This document shows, one piece after another, positions 17,901 through 27,633 of a DNA stretch of 64,000 nucleotides. The notes under the pieces were generated by a model. That model ran no database searches, was not told the origin of the DNA, and saw only the letters and a program-made list of their open reading frames with translations. Source of the DNA: Tepidimonas ignava. GTDB lineage: Bacteria > Pseudomonadota > Gammaproteobacteria > Burkholderiales > Burkholderiaceae_C. The stretch is taken from NCBI RefSeq assembly GCF_004342625.1, contig NZ_SMAH01000013.1:33024-97023 (forward strand), written 5' to 3'. The position numbers and the translations under genes were made by a program. Every line of letters starts with the position of its first letter. Position 1 is the stretch's first letter.

Positions 17901-18539
17901 ATGTCCGCCCCTGTCGATGCCTTGCGTGGACCGAGCCGCCGCCGCTGGCTGGCTTGGGCCCTCGCCGTGCCTGCGGCGGCCCCGCTGGCCGGCTGCGGCT
18001 ACAACGAGTTTCAGCGTCTGGACGAAGAGGTCAACGCCGCGTGGGCCGAGGTGCTCAACCAGTATCAGCGCCGCGCCGACCTGGTGCCCAACCTGGTGGC
18101 CACGGTGCAGGGTGAGGCCAACTTCGAGCGCGAGACGCTGACGCGCGTCATCGAGGCGCGCGCCCGCGCCACCGCGATCCAGGTCACGCCCGAGATGCTG
18201 CAGGACCCGCAGGCGCTGCAGCGCTTCCAGGCCGCGCAGGGGGAGCTGGGCGGCGCCCTGGCGCGCCTGCTGGTGGTGGCGGAGCAGTACCCCAACCTGA
18301 AGGCCAACCAGGCGTTTGCCGACCTGCGCGTGCAGCTTGAGGGCACCGAAAACCGCATCGCGGTGGCACGCAACCGCTACATCCAGGCCGTGCAGCGCTA
18401 CAACACGCTGGTGCGCAGCTTTCCCACCAACCTGACGGCGATGGTGTTGGGCTACCAGCCCAAGGCGGGTTTTGCCCCCGGCAACGCCGCGGAGCTGGCG
18501 CAGCCGCCCAAGGTGGACTTCGGCACGCCCGGGCGCTGA
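17901..18539 (+). CDS. LemA family lipoprotein-like protein
   Basis: The 212-residue product has a twin-arginine/basic N-terminus (RRRWLAWALAVPAAAP) with a lipobox-like LAGC at about residues 30-33 and the LemA core: YNEFQRLDEEVNAAWAEVLNQYQRRADLVPNLV (seen in parts), EARARAT, and an antiparallel helical hairpin ending in RYIQAVQRYNTLVRSFP. LemA proteins are membrane-anchored with periplasmic or extracellular helices. It begins a three-gene operon with two TPM-domain proteins, a common partnership. GGAGG is 10 bases upstream. Confidence 0.9.
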   Translation: MSAPVDALRGPSRRRWLAWALAVPAAAPLAGCGYNEFQRLDEEVNAAWAEVLNQYQRRADLVPNLVATVQGEANFERETLTRVIEARARATAIQVTPEMLQDPQALQRFQAAQGELGGALARLLVVAEQYPNLKANQAFADLRVQLEGTENRIAVARNRYIQAVQRYNTLVRSFPTNLTAMVLGYQPKAGFAPGNAAELAQPPKVDFGTPGR

Positions 18540-18568
18540 GCAAGGCCGCCCGTGGCTGCAACCCCAAC

Positions 18569-19480
18569 ATGATGGTGCGTGCCCGCTGCCCCCAAGCACG
18601 GCCGACCGCGCTGGCGCGGTGGCTGGTCGCCGCGGTGGCGTGCGCCTGGACGCTGCTGGCGGGTCTGGTGGCGGCCCAGCCGTTGCAGCCTGTGCCACCG
18701 CTGAGCGCCCGGGTGATGGACTTGACCGCAACGCTGACGCCACCGCAGCGTGCGGCCCTGGAAGAGCGTCTGGCGGCTTTTGAGCGCCAGCACGGCAGCC
18801 AAGTGGTGGTGCTGATGGTGCCCACCACAGCGCCGGAGGACATCACCGACTACACCCAGCGCGTTGGCGACGCCTGGAAACTGGGCCGCCGCGGCGTTGG
18901 CGATGGGGTGCTGCTGGTGGTGGCCAAACACGACCGCCGCGTGCGCATCGCCACCACCAAGGCGGTGGAGGGCGCGCTGCCGGACCTGCTGGCCAGCCGC
19001 ATCATCGAGCGCGCCATCGTGCCGCACTTCCGCCAGGGCGACTTCTACGGCGGGCTGCAGGCCGGCGTCGAGCAGATCCTGGCCGCGCTGGCCGGCGAGG
19101 CGCTGCCGCTGCCCGAAGCAGCCGCGGCCCGCCCCGGCGCGGGCGACGGCCCCGACATCGAGGGAGCGCTGGTGTTCGTGGCCGTGGCCGTACCCGTGAT
19201 CGCCACCGTGGCGCGTGCGCTGTTGGGGCGGGTGTTGGGGGCGGCGGCCACCGCTGGCGTGGCCGGCGTGGTGGGGGCCGGGTTGGGCTTGCCGCTCGGG
19301 TGGCTGGGGCTGCTGGTGGTGGCGGCGTTCGTGCTGGCCATCAGCGGCGTGCGCGTGGGTGGTGGCGCGTCCGTGGGCCACGGAGGCTGGCGGGGCGGCG
19401 GAGGTGGCCTGGGTGGAGGCGGGTTCTCGTCCGGCGGTGGTGGCAACTTCGGGGGCGGCGGCGCCTCCGGGCGGTGGTGA
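18569..19480 (+). CDS. TPM-domain membrane protein (YgcG-like) with Gly-rich tail
   Basis: A 303-residue protein: signal peptide (to about residue 31, VAAQP), a TPM domain (about 45-170; RVMDLTATLTPPQRAALEERL, VGDGVLLVVAKHDRRVRIATTK), hydrophobic segments between about 195 and 265, and a C-terminal stretch made almost only of Gly, Ser and Phe. This is the YgcG architecture, seen downstream of lemA in many bacteria. The role is unknown; TPM domains have been linked to phosphatase activity and photosystem repair elsewhere. Confidence 0.88.
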   Translation: MMVRARCPQARPTALARWLVAAVACAWTLLAGLVAAQPLQPVPPLSARVMDLTATLTPPQRAALEERLAAFERQHGSQVVVLMVPTTAPEDITDYTQRVGDAWKLGRRGVGDGVLLVVAKHDRRVRIATTKAVEGALPDLLASRIIERAIVPHFRQGDFYGGLQAGVEQILAALAGEALPLPEAAAARPGAGDGPDIEGALVFVAVAVPVIATVARALLGRVLGAAATAGVAGVVGAGLGLPLGWLGLLVVAAFVLAISGVRVGGGASVGHGGWRGGGGGLGGGGFSSGGGGNFGGGGASGRW

Positions 19481-19485
19481 GCTCC

Positions 19486-20028
19486 ATGGCAACCCTGCTG
19501 AGCACCCTGCGGCGCTGGGCGCGTCACCTGTGGCTGGATGAGCGCGCCAGCCGCCGCTGGCTGGACGATGCCGCAGCCGAGCGCCTGCGCCAACGCATCG
19601 CCGCCGGCGAAGCGCAGCATCTGGGCGAGGTGCGCATCTGTGTCGAGGCCAGTCTGCCGCTGGCGTGGCTGTGGCCGCCGCCAGCTGACGAGGCCGACCT
19701 GGCGGCACGCATTCGCCGTCGCGCGGTGCAGTGGTTTGCCCGGCTTCACGTGTGGGACACCGAAGCCAACGCCGGCGTGCTGATTTACGTGCTGCTGGCC
19801 GAGCGCGTCATCGAAATCGTGGCTGACCGCACGCTGGCACGCCAAGTGCCACCCGCGCAATGGGACGACGCTGTGCAAGCGCTGCAACAAGGCTTGCGTG
19901 CTGGGACCGTGGAGGCGGCTTTGACGTGCGCCGTCGACACCGTGCACGGTTGGCTGCTGGCGGTGGCGCCGGCCACGTCCGGGCAGCCTAACCCCAATGA
20001 ACTGCCCGATGCGGTGGTGCGGGTATAG
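19486..20028 (+). CDS. Second TPM-domain protein, soluble
   Basis: A 180-residue protein without a signal peptide whose core (LRQRIAAGEAQHLGEVRICVEASLPL, WDTEANAGVLIYVLLAERVIEIVADRTL, seen in parts) is the short TPM form that pairs with LemA and YgcG-like proteins. ATG 19486 is six bases after the previous stop; a GTG at 19477 that overlaps the stop (GTGA) is an alternative start. Third gene of the lemA operon. Confidence 0.85.
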   Translation: MATLLSTLRRWARHLWLDERASRRWLDDAAAERLRQRIAAGEAQHLGEVRICVEASLPLAWLWPPPADEADLAARIRRRAVQWFARLHVWDTEANAGVLIYVLLAERVIEIVADRTLARQVPPAQWDDAVQALQQGLRAGTVEAALTCAVDTVHGWLLAVAPATSGQPNPNELPDAVVRV

Positions 20029-20197
20029 CACTGGCGGGACCCTATGGCGTCGCCCCTGATGTATTCCTAAGGTTTTGTTTTTTTCACCCTATTGGTCGTA
20101 CATTTCCCCCAGTTCAATGGGCTTTGGTCGCTGTTTTGTGGGAGTTTGCCGTGCGCTACGCTTGCCCCGCCACACCGCTGTTGGGGGTGGGGGCTTG
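20029..20197. other. Intergenic stretch before the nnrS remnant
   Basis: This 169-base stretch holds no recognisable gene. It contains a T-rich run (GTTTTTTTT near 20073-20084), which could end transcription of the lemA operon although no strong stem precedes it. No NsrR-type dyad like those at 21789 and 23091 is seen here. Confidence 0.4.
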
Positions 20198-20500
20198 GCA
20201 CGCGCCTTTCTCGGGTCCATCATGTACGCCATGGTCACGCGGGTATCCTGCGGACACGGCGGGCGCAAGCTGCTGGCCGACCCCGCGACATGGGTGGGGT
20301 TTTGGGTGCTGCAGAGCGCGGTGGTGGCACGCATCGTTGCAGCGCTGTGGCCAGATACGCTGGCCCTGATGGTGGGGGCTGCGCTGTTGTGGTTGGCAGC
20401 GGTGCTACCGTGGGGCGTGCGTTTGTTGTCTTGGTACGGTCGGCCTCGGCCCGATGGTCGTCCGGGTTGGGTGTGGGGACGGTATCGCGGGCCAACCTGA
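20198..20500 (+). pseudogene. nnrS remnant (C-terminal fragment)
   Basis: About 100 codons match the end of NnrS, a heme/copper membrane protein of the nitric-oxide stress response: MVTRVSCGHGGRKLLADP (the conserved MxTRVxxGHxGRxL block) followed by two hydrophobic helices and the terminal WYGRPRPDGRPGW motif. Full NnrS has about 400 residues with 12 membrane segments, so roughly the first three quarters are gone. An ATG at 20221 could still start a short product. The position in front of a hemerythrin gene and ytfE fits the NsrR regulon. Confidence 0.72.
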
Positions 20501-20516
20501 TGGAGGTCATCAGTCG

Positions 20517-21080
20517 ATGTGGATTGTTCAAGCGCAACGGTCGGCGCAGCACCAGGCCAACCACGAGCAACCTTTCGAGTGGTTGCAGGCGTGCCACGAC
20601 CGTGTCGAGCGTACCTTGGATTTGCTGTTGCGGCTGCTGGAGCATGTCGACGCCCAAGGCGCTGACGAGCAGGCGGTACAAGCTGCCGCGCAGGTGATGC
20701 GTTACTTTGATTTGGCGGCCCCTTTGCATCACCAGGACGAAGAGTTGCACGTCTTTCCCCAACTGAAAGACAGTGGTGATCCTGTCGCGCAGGCGTGGGT
20801 GCAACGGCTGCAAGCCGACCACGAAGCGATGACGGCCGACTGGGTCTGGTTGCGACAGGCGCTGCTGCGCCTGCAACAGGCCGCTGGGGATCCCCACTGG
20901 CGTTGGTCGGACGACGAACGCCGCGTGATGCACGCATTTGCGCAGCGCTACGAGGACCACATCGCGTTGGAGGAGGGGCGGGTGTTTCCCCGCGCCGAAG
21001 GGTGCATGTCGGCGGATGAGCGCGCCGCGATGTCCGCCGACATGCTGCGCCGCCGTGCTGTGGGCGGTGCAGGGCGGTAA
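20517..21080 (+). CDS. Hemerythrin-like (HHE) cation-binding protein
   Basis: A 187-residue all-helical protein with metal-ligand motifs of hemerythrin: CHDRVERTLDLL in helix 1, HHQDEELHVFPQL in helix 2, DHEAM in helix 3 and HIALEEGRVFPRA in helix 4. Such proteins bind a di-iron centre and oxygen, NO or act in iron handling. ATG 20517 has GGAGG 10 bases upstream. It follows the nnrS fragment directly and converges on ytfE with a 26-base gap, suggesting a role in nitric-oxide or oxygen stress. Confidence 0.87.
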   Translation: MWIVQAQRSAQHQANHEQPFEWLQACHDRVERTLDLLLRLLEHVDAQGADEQAVQAAAQVMRYFDLAAPLHHQDEELHVFPQLKDSGDPVAQAWVQRLQADHEAMTADWVWLRQALLRLQQAAGDPHWRWSDDERRVMHAFAQRYEDHIALEEGRVFPRAEGCMSADERAAMSADMLRRRAVGGAGR

Positions 21081-21106
21081 ACCGCCACTGGGGCGACATC
21101 GACCCT

Positions 21107-21778
21107 CTACGTGCGCTCGAAGGGCGGAAACAGCACGTTGTTTTCCAGATGGATGTGTTGCATCAGGTCGTCCACAAACTGGGACAGGCTGGTGTACAGC
21201 GCGCGCCACGTGGCGCAGGCTTCGTCCGGCGGGGTCATGTCGCGGGTCAGGGCGCGCAGACGTTGCAGCTGCTCACCATGGGCATCGTGTTCCATGCGCA
21301 TCACCCTGATCGGCATGTGCGCCATCGCGGAGCCCCCTGCGCGCAACATTGGAAACAGCACATTCTCTTCTTTGCTCATATGTTCGAGCAGTTCCTCGTG
21401 CATCTGCCGCAACAGGTCGCCCAGGCCAACCGGGACGTCGGGATGATTCCGGTGAACAGCCTCGACCTTGTCGGTCAACCGAATCAGTTCGGGTAGCTGT
21501 TGCCGATGCACATCGTGGTAGCGGCGCAGAATGTGCTCGATCAATTCCGGGGTCGTGCTCGGGGGCGCTTGCATCGGTGTGCGCGGCAGTTGTTGCAGCT
21601 CGGCAAGCACCGCGTCGGGATCCACGTCGCGGGCGGCGCAGGCCTCGCGCAAGCTGCGCTGACCGCCGCAGCAAAAGTCGAGGCGGTGGCGTCGAAACAC
21701 CTCGGTGGCGCCGGGCACCTGGGTGGCCCAGGCGGCGACGGTGACGTCCAACGGATCGCGTTCAAAGGTGGTGTGCAT
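21107..21778 (-). CDS. ytfE: Iron-sulfur cluster repair di-iron protein (RIC, YtfE/ScdA)
   Basis: The 223-residue protein has the N-terminal ScdA/DUF542 domain with the CCGG motif (RLDFCCGGQRSL, about residue 35) and a C-terminal hemerythrin domain with di-iron ligands in HMSKEENVLFPML, MEHDAHGE and HIHLENNVLFPPF. RIC proteins restore nitrosylated Fe-S clusters. ATG 21778 is preferred over two upstream ATGs that lie in the operator side. It is divergent from nsrR, and the NsrR-type dyad sits 11 bases upstream of its start. Confidence 0.93.
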   Translation of the reverse strand: MHTTFERDPLDVTVAAWATQVPGATEVFRRHRLDFCCGGQRSLREACAARDVDPDAVLAELQQLPRTPMQAPPSTTPELIEHILRRYHDVHRQQLPELIRLTDKVEAVHRNHPDVPVGLGDLLRQMHEELLEHMSKEENVLFPMLRAGGSAMAHMPIRVMRMEHDAHGEQLQRLRALTRDMTPPDEACATWRALYTSLSQFVDDLMQHIHLENNVLFPPFERT

Positions 21779-21788
21779 GGCAGCCTCC

Positions 21789-21815
21789 ATAATATGCACA
21801 AATAATGCATATTAT
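21789..21815. promoter_or_regulatory. NsrR-type operator between ytfE and nsrR
   Basis: A perfect inverted repeat, ATAATATGCA - 7 bases - TGCATATTAT. It matches the NsrR consensus (A-rich half-sites with ATGCA and TGCAT spaced about one helical turn). It lies 11 bases before the ytfE start and 70 bases before the nsrR start. A near copy stands before fdxA at 23091-23115. The nsrR gene next to it makes the assignment strong. Confidence 0.82.
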
Positions 21816-21885
21816 GTGGTCTTGCGGACCGCCTTGTCCATCGTCCGAAAGAAGGATGTGGCGACGGTGCGGCACAATGCCCGCT

Positions 21886-22368
21886 ATGCGCTTGACACTT
21901 TGGACCGACTACAGCCTGCGGGTGCTGATGCACTGTGCCGCATGCGAGGCGACGGGTCGACGCGCCACCATCGCCGACATGGCGCGTATGTACGGGGTGT
22001 CCCGCCACCACTTGACCAAGGTCGTGGTGGCTTTGGTCCATGGCGGTTGGTTGCGCGGGCAACGCGGCCGCGGCGGCGGCCTGCGGCTGGCGCGACCGGC
22101 GGCTGACATTCGCGTTGGCGATGTCATCCGATGGGCCGAGCGCGACTTTGAGCTGGTGGCCTGCATGGGCCCTGGCGGGGAGGAGGCCTGCTTGCTGATG
22201 CCGGGCTGCCGTTTGCGGGTGGCGCTCAATGCGGCTTTGCGCGCGTACCTGGGCGTGCTGGATGGCTACACCTTGGCTGACCTGGTGCCGGTGGGGACGG
22301 TGCCCGCTGCAACGGTGCTGCCGCTTCAGCCCGTCCGCCCAGCGGCGAACCAGAACCCAGCGGGGTGA
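21886..22368 (+). CDS. nsrR: Nitric-oxide-sensing Rrf2-family repressor NsrR
   Basis: A 160-residue Rrf2 protein: winged helix (MRLTLWTDYSLRVLMHCA, GVSRHHLTKVV, GGGLRLARP wing), dimer helix, and three cysteines near the end of the core (Cys93, Cys102, Cys108) for a 4Fe-4S cluster; Asp8 could be the fourth ligand. The first interval (C-x8-C) is longer than in E. coli NsrR (C-x4-C). It represses NO-detoxification genes and is released by NO. It is divergent from ytfE across the operator, and its 3' end overlaps the convergent SirB2-like gene by 43 bases. Confidence 0.92.
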   Translation: MRLTLWTDYSLRVLMHCAACEATGRRATIADMARMYGVSRHHLTKVVVALVHGGWLRGQRGRGGGLRLARPAADIRVGDVIRWAERDFELVACMGPGGEEACLLMPGCRLRVALNAALRAYLGVLDGYTLADLVPVGTVPAATVLPLQPVRPAANQNPAG

Positions 22369-22727
22369 TGGGCGACGGCCGCGCCCACGATGTGCGCGGC
22401 CACGACCAGCGCCACCACCCCCGCCAGGACGCGCGTGCGTGCAGGCACCGTAGTGCGCAGTGCAAGGTGGCCCAGCATGATGTACAGCACCAGCAAACAC
22501 CATTTGAACCACAGCCAAACGGGCACGGTGGGCCACCAGCCGCGCGTCAGCATCAACCCCACACCGGCCATCAGCAACACCGAATCCGCCAACACCGCCG
22601 CCGCGCGCGTGGTCCGCGCCCAGACCCATGGCCTGCCCAGCAGGGCGGCCACCCAGCGCACGGTGAAGAAACTCAGGCTGGTGGTTACCGCTGCCAGGTG
22701 CCACCACCACCAACCAAGGCTGGTCAT
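22326..22727 (-). CDS. SirB2-like (CopD-related) integral membrane protein
   Basis: A 133-residue protein of four hydrophobic segments with [20 protein letters not shown] at the start and [16 protein letters not shown] later, similar to the SirB/SirB2 family of small membrane proteins. SirB2 has no established biochemical function. The ATG overlaps the fdxA stop as ATGA, so the two are one operon under the dyad at 23091. That places it among putative NsrR targets. Family assignment is by hydrophobic pattern and motif, so moderate. Confidence 0.65.
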   Translation of the reverse strand: MTSLGWWWWHLAAVTTSLSFFTVRWVAALLGRPWVWARTTRAAAVLADSVLLMAGVGLMLTRGWWPTVPVWLWFKWCLLVLYIMLGHLALRTTVPARTRVLAGVVALVVAAHIVGAAVAHHPAGFWFAAGRTG

Positions 22728-23077
22728 GGCTGAGGTGCCTTGCGATGGGGTTGTCCCCGGTCCAGGTAGGGCAGCTTGTCGGTCACCTGTGCCCACTGGT
22801 CCGCGTCAGGTAGGGCGGACTTGCTGCGCACGATGGTGGGCCACTGCTTGGCCAGTTCGGCATTGAGCCGGATGAACGCGAGCTGCCGTGCAGGCACGTC
22901 ATCTTCGTGCACGATGGCCTCAACGGGGCATTCGGGGACGCACACGGCGCAATCGATGCAGTCGTCCGGGTCAATGACCAACATGTTCGGCCCTTCACGG
23001 AAGGCGTCCACAGGGCAGACGTCCACGCAGTCGGTGTATTTGCAGCGTATGCAAGCTTCCAGCACGACGTGGGTCAT
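22724..23077 (-). CDS. fdxA: 7Fe ferredoxin FdxA
   Basis: The 117-residue protein has the FdxA pattern: [18 protein letters not shown] for the 3Fe/4Fe end and [16 protein letters not shown] for the second cluster, plus the C-terminal extension ([12 protein letters not shown]) of the Azotobacter-type 7Fe ferredoxins. It carries electrons at low potential. GGAGCC lies before the start, and an NsrR-like dyad sits 14 bases further upstream, so it should be NO-responsive. Co-transcribed with the SirB2-like gene. Confidence 0.92.
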   Translation of the reverse strand: MTHVVLEACIRCKYTDCVDVCPVDAFREGPNMLVIDPDDCIDCAVCVPECPVEAIVHEDDVPARQLAFIRLNAELAKQWPTIVRSKSALPDADQWAQVTDKLPYLDRGQPHRKAPQP

Positions 23078-23090
23078 GGACGGCTCCTTG

Positions 23091-23115
23091 TAATATGCAT
23101 AACGATTACATATTA
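23091..23115. promoter_or_regulatory. NsrR-type operator upstream of fdxA
   Basis: TAATATGCA - 7 bases - TACATATTA, a 9-bp inverted repeat with one mismatch, the same half-site and spacer length as the perfect dyad between ytfE and nsrR. It lies 14 bases before the fdxA ATG on the minus strand. The similarity of two sites 1.3 kb apart that flank nsrR supports control by the same repressor. Confidence 0.78.
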
Positions 23116-23369
23116 TGCTGCGCATCGCTGACGGGCGCGCCATGCATCCATGGGCAGCGTGGTCATCGCGCACCACAAAGCTCACCCCGTGCGAGCCGGC
23201 GGCCACGCTCACGGCTTGAGTTGGAGTTACCCTGCTTTCACGGACGGCTGAGGGCTTGGGAGCCGAGCCTGGGTTGGGGTGGATGCTGGAGGGTTCGGGG
23301 ACGGGGCAGCAGCCTGCGCCTGGAAGTGGCGCTGCACCAGGTCCTGCGCACGGCAGGCTGGCAGCGCCT
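23116..23369. other. Non-coding stretch upstream of fdxA
   Basis: About 250 bases between the fdxA operator and the IS remnant. I see no gene on either strand and no clear repeat. Minus-strand codons following the transposase fragment have no homology, so this is probably flanking DNA with scrambled IS-derived sequence. Confidence 0.35.
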
Positions 23370-23615
23370 CATCATCCTGCGCACGCCGCGAGGGACGGCG
23401 CCCACGCCAGTCGTAGTGGCCGCTGGGCGAGACCCGCAACACGCGGCACATGGTGCGCACGGGGAAGGTGCGCCTGGTTGGCACGCATCAGTTCGTAGAC
23501 GCTGTCAGCGTCTTGTCGACCTTGGCGGCAAACCAGGCCGTAGCCTTTGCCAGGATGGCACGCTCCATCTGCAGGCGGCGGTTCTCGCGTCGCAGTCGCG
23601 GAGGTGCAATCAACA
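23370..23615 (-). mobile_element. IS3-family insertion-sequence remnant
   Basis: On the minus strand two overlapping pieces of an IS3-family transposase remain. From about 23600 to 23488 the end of orfA reads LRRENRRLQMERAILAKATAWF then a stop; in the -1 frame the start of orfB reads VYELMRANQAH, RTMCRVLRVSPSGHYDW, then loses similarity near 23390. The orfA N-terminus and the DDE catalytic core of orfB are absent, so the element is dead. The typical orfA/orfB frame overlap is still visible. No inverted terminal repeats could be identified. Confidence 0.75.
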
Positions 23616-23707
23616 ATGGTGTTTATTGGACACCTGATCGTCGCCCTGGGCCGCGCTCCAGCGTCGGCCTGTTGGCCTACTACCGATGGCTGGTCGTTCC
23701 GCAGCGC

Positions 23708-24451
23708 TCAGCCCGCCGCGGGTGCTACCGAGGCACCCTCCACCCCGTGCCTGGCCAGCAGTTGGGCGACCAGCCCGCTGGCTTTGGCGTGTTCGACGAA
23801 CGCCGCCAGCGTGGCGCGCGCCTCCGCGCCGTACGCGGCTGGACAGCCCATGGCTTGTTCGATGACCATGAAGCGCCCCGGCAGCACGCGCAAGCCGCCA
23901 CGGCGCTGCGCCTCGGCCAACAGCGGCTGGCGGATGCCCGCGGCCACGTCGGCGCCGCTGGCCAGGAACTGCTCCACCACCGCGGGCGTCGAGGAGGCGC
24001 GCTCCAGCGTCGCGTGCTGCAGTGTGCGGCTGAGGTACAGGTCGTAGGCGCTGCCCTGCCCCACCACGACGCGCGTGCCGGGGCGATCGACATCGTCGTT
24101 GGTTTGCTGCAGCGCGTCGGCGCGCACCAGGTAGCTGCCTTCAATCAGCAGGTAGGGGGCGCTGAACGCCACGCCGTCACTGCGCTTGGGGTCGATGGCA
24201 AAAAAGCCCACGTCCGCCAGACCCTGGCGCACCGCGGCCACCGATTCGGCGGCCGTGCTGACCACATGCAGCGCCAACGGCACGCCAAGCTGCTGCGCCA
24301 GCGCGTGGGCCAGGTCCACCGAAACACCCGTGGGCTGACCCTCGGGGCCGCGCCGCGCCAGCATGGCGTTGCCCAGGTTGATGACGGCGCGCAGGGTGCC
24401 GGTGGGGGCGAGGGGCGTCTGGGCGGATACGTGGTCAGGGGCCGTGGTCAT
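23708..24451 (-). CDS. Solute-binding protein family 3 domain protein lacking a signal peptide
   Basis: A 247-residue type II periplasmic-binding fold: TGTLRAVINLGN at strand 1, VDLAHALAQQLGV, DVGFFAIDPKRSDGVAFSAPY, the hinge GTRVVVGQGSAYDLYLSR and VVEQFLASGADVAAG. Family 3 proteins bind amino acids or related acids for ABC transporters or act as enzymes. No hydrophobic leader is encoded; ATG 24451 or 24469 begin directly with soluble sequence, so it may stay in the cytoplasm. No ABC permease gene is adjacent. Function beyond ligand binding is open. Confidence 0.75.
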   Translation of the reverse strand: MTTAPDHVSAQTPLAPTGTLRAVINLGNAMLARRGPEGQPTGVSVDLAHALAQQLGVPLALHVVSTAAESVAAVRQGLADVGFFAIDPKRSDGVAFSAPYLLIEGSYLVRADALQQTNDDVDRPGTRVVVGQGSAYDLYLSRTLQHATLERASSTPAVVEQFLASGADVAAGIRQPLLAEAQRRGGLRVLPGRFMVIEQAMGCPAAYGAEARATLAAFVEHAKASGLVAQLLARHGVEGASVAPAAG

Positions 24452-24581
24452 GGTGAAAGCAGGGTGCACTTGGCGCGTTGTGGGTTATCGAAGATCTTGA
24501 CGCAGCGCAAACAAGTAAGTATCGCTCAAACCGTGCGGGCCTCCTTGGCCGCTCAACGGTCAAGTGCCATACTGTCGCCCC

Positions 24582-25074
24582 ATGCAAGCCGCGTCGCAGC
24601 CCGCCGTCACGCCCACACCCGACGATGTTTTCGTGTGGGACACGACCCTGCTGACCGGCATCGACAGCGTCGACCAACAGCACCACCACTTGGTGGACCT
24701 GTTCAACGCCCTCAACCGTGCGATGTTTCACGGGCAGGCGCTCAGCCCGCAGCCCAGCAGGCTACGTTTGATCCGCCTCGGTATGCACCCTGTGCAGGCC
24801 TACCAGCAGGAAGAAGACCCACGGGATCGCCGCGTGGCCAACCTGCTGCGCATGGTGGGGCAGCTGTACCATGTGCTGGCGGTGCAAAACCAAGATCTGT
24901 TGGAGGCCAACGCGCGGCTGGAGCAGCGCGTGCGCCCGGGTGCCGCGCGACCCAGCCGATGGCGCGGCGTTGGTGCAAGCCGCCGACACCGCCTTGTACG
25001 AAGCCAAGCGGCAAGGGGGCAACCGGGCGGTTGTTTGCCAGCCCGCGCAAGCGCGCAACAGCGCACCGGTCTGA
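24582..25074 (+). pseudogene. Disrupted bacteriohemerythrin-GGDEF (diguanylate cyclase) gene
   Basis: The reading starts as bacteriohemerythrin helix 1 (FVWDTTLLTGIDSVDQQHHH), then jumps to the linker seen after the hemerythrin domain in hemerythrin-GGDEF proteins (GMHPVQAYQQEE, LLRMVGQLYHVL, NARLEQRV), skipping helices 2-4. From about 24930 similarity continues in another frame as the last GGDEF helix (ALVQAADTALYEAKRQGGNR) with a stop at 25072, skipping the GGDEF core. Two internal deletions plus a frame change make the gene inactive, though a roughly 187-residue product could be made from the first frame. Confidence 0.75.
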
Positions 25075-25190
25075 GCGACCTGCAGGCCGCAGGGGTGGTA
25101 GGCGCTTTTTACAATGGGCGCCTCCGTTGGGCATTGAACCGCTGAGCGGCCTTGGCCGCAGCGTGCCCCGCACCGTTGGAGATGCCGACC

Positions 25191-27518
<2,328 letters not shown>

Positions 27519-27549
27519 GGGCGTCGGCACGGTGAAGCACAAGCGCCCA

Positions 27550-27572
27550 AGATTGTCAAGATCTTGCAATCT
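27550..27572. promoter_or_regulatory. Nested dyad upstream of the RNase gene
   Basis: A perfect 10-bp palindrome CAAGATCTTG (27557-27566) is flanked by AGATTG (27550-27555) and CAATCT (27567-27572), giving an almost complete 22-bp twofold site with one extra base. It lies 32 bases after maeB and about 60 bases before the RNase start. It could be an operator or a transcript hairpin; no T-run follows. Confidence 0.35.
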
Positions 27573-27633
27573 GGCGACGCTTGCGGCACACTTGCGCCCT
27601 TGTTTTTAGGGTTTACCCCAAGGCGAACGAACG

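Noticed and set aside
19360..19470. GGC-rich tandem repeat as a possible repeat element
   Set aside because: It is the Gly-rich C-terminus of the TPM protein and has no exact unit.
18569..20028. Two TPM proteins as one gene broken by a frameshift
   Set aside because: The second has its own start, lacks a signal peptide and contains a full TPM domain, so they are separate genes.
20075..20500. A complete small membrane gene from 20075
   Set aside because: Only the part from about 20198 matches a family (NnrS C-terminus); upstream codons have no resemblance to a start region.
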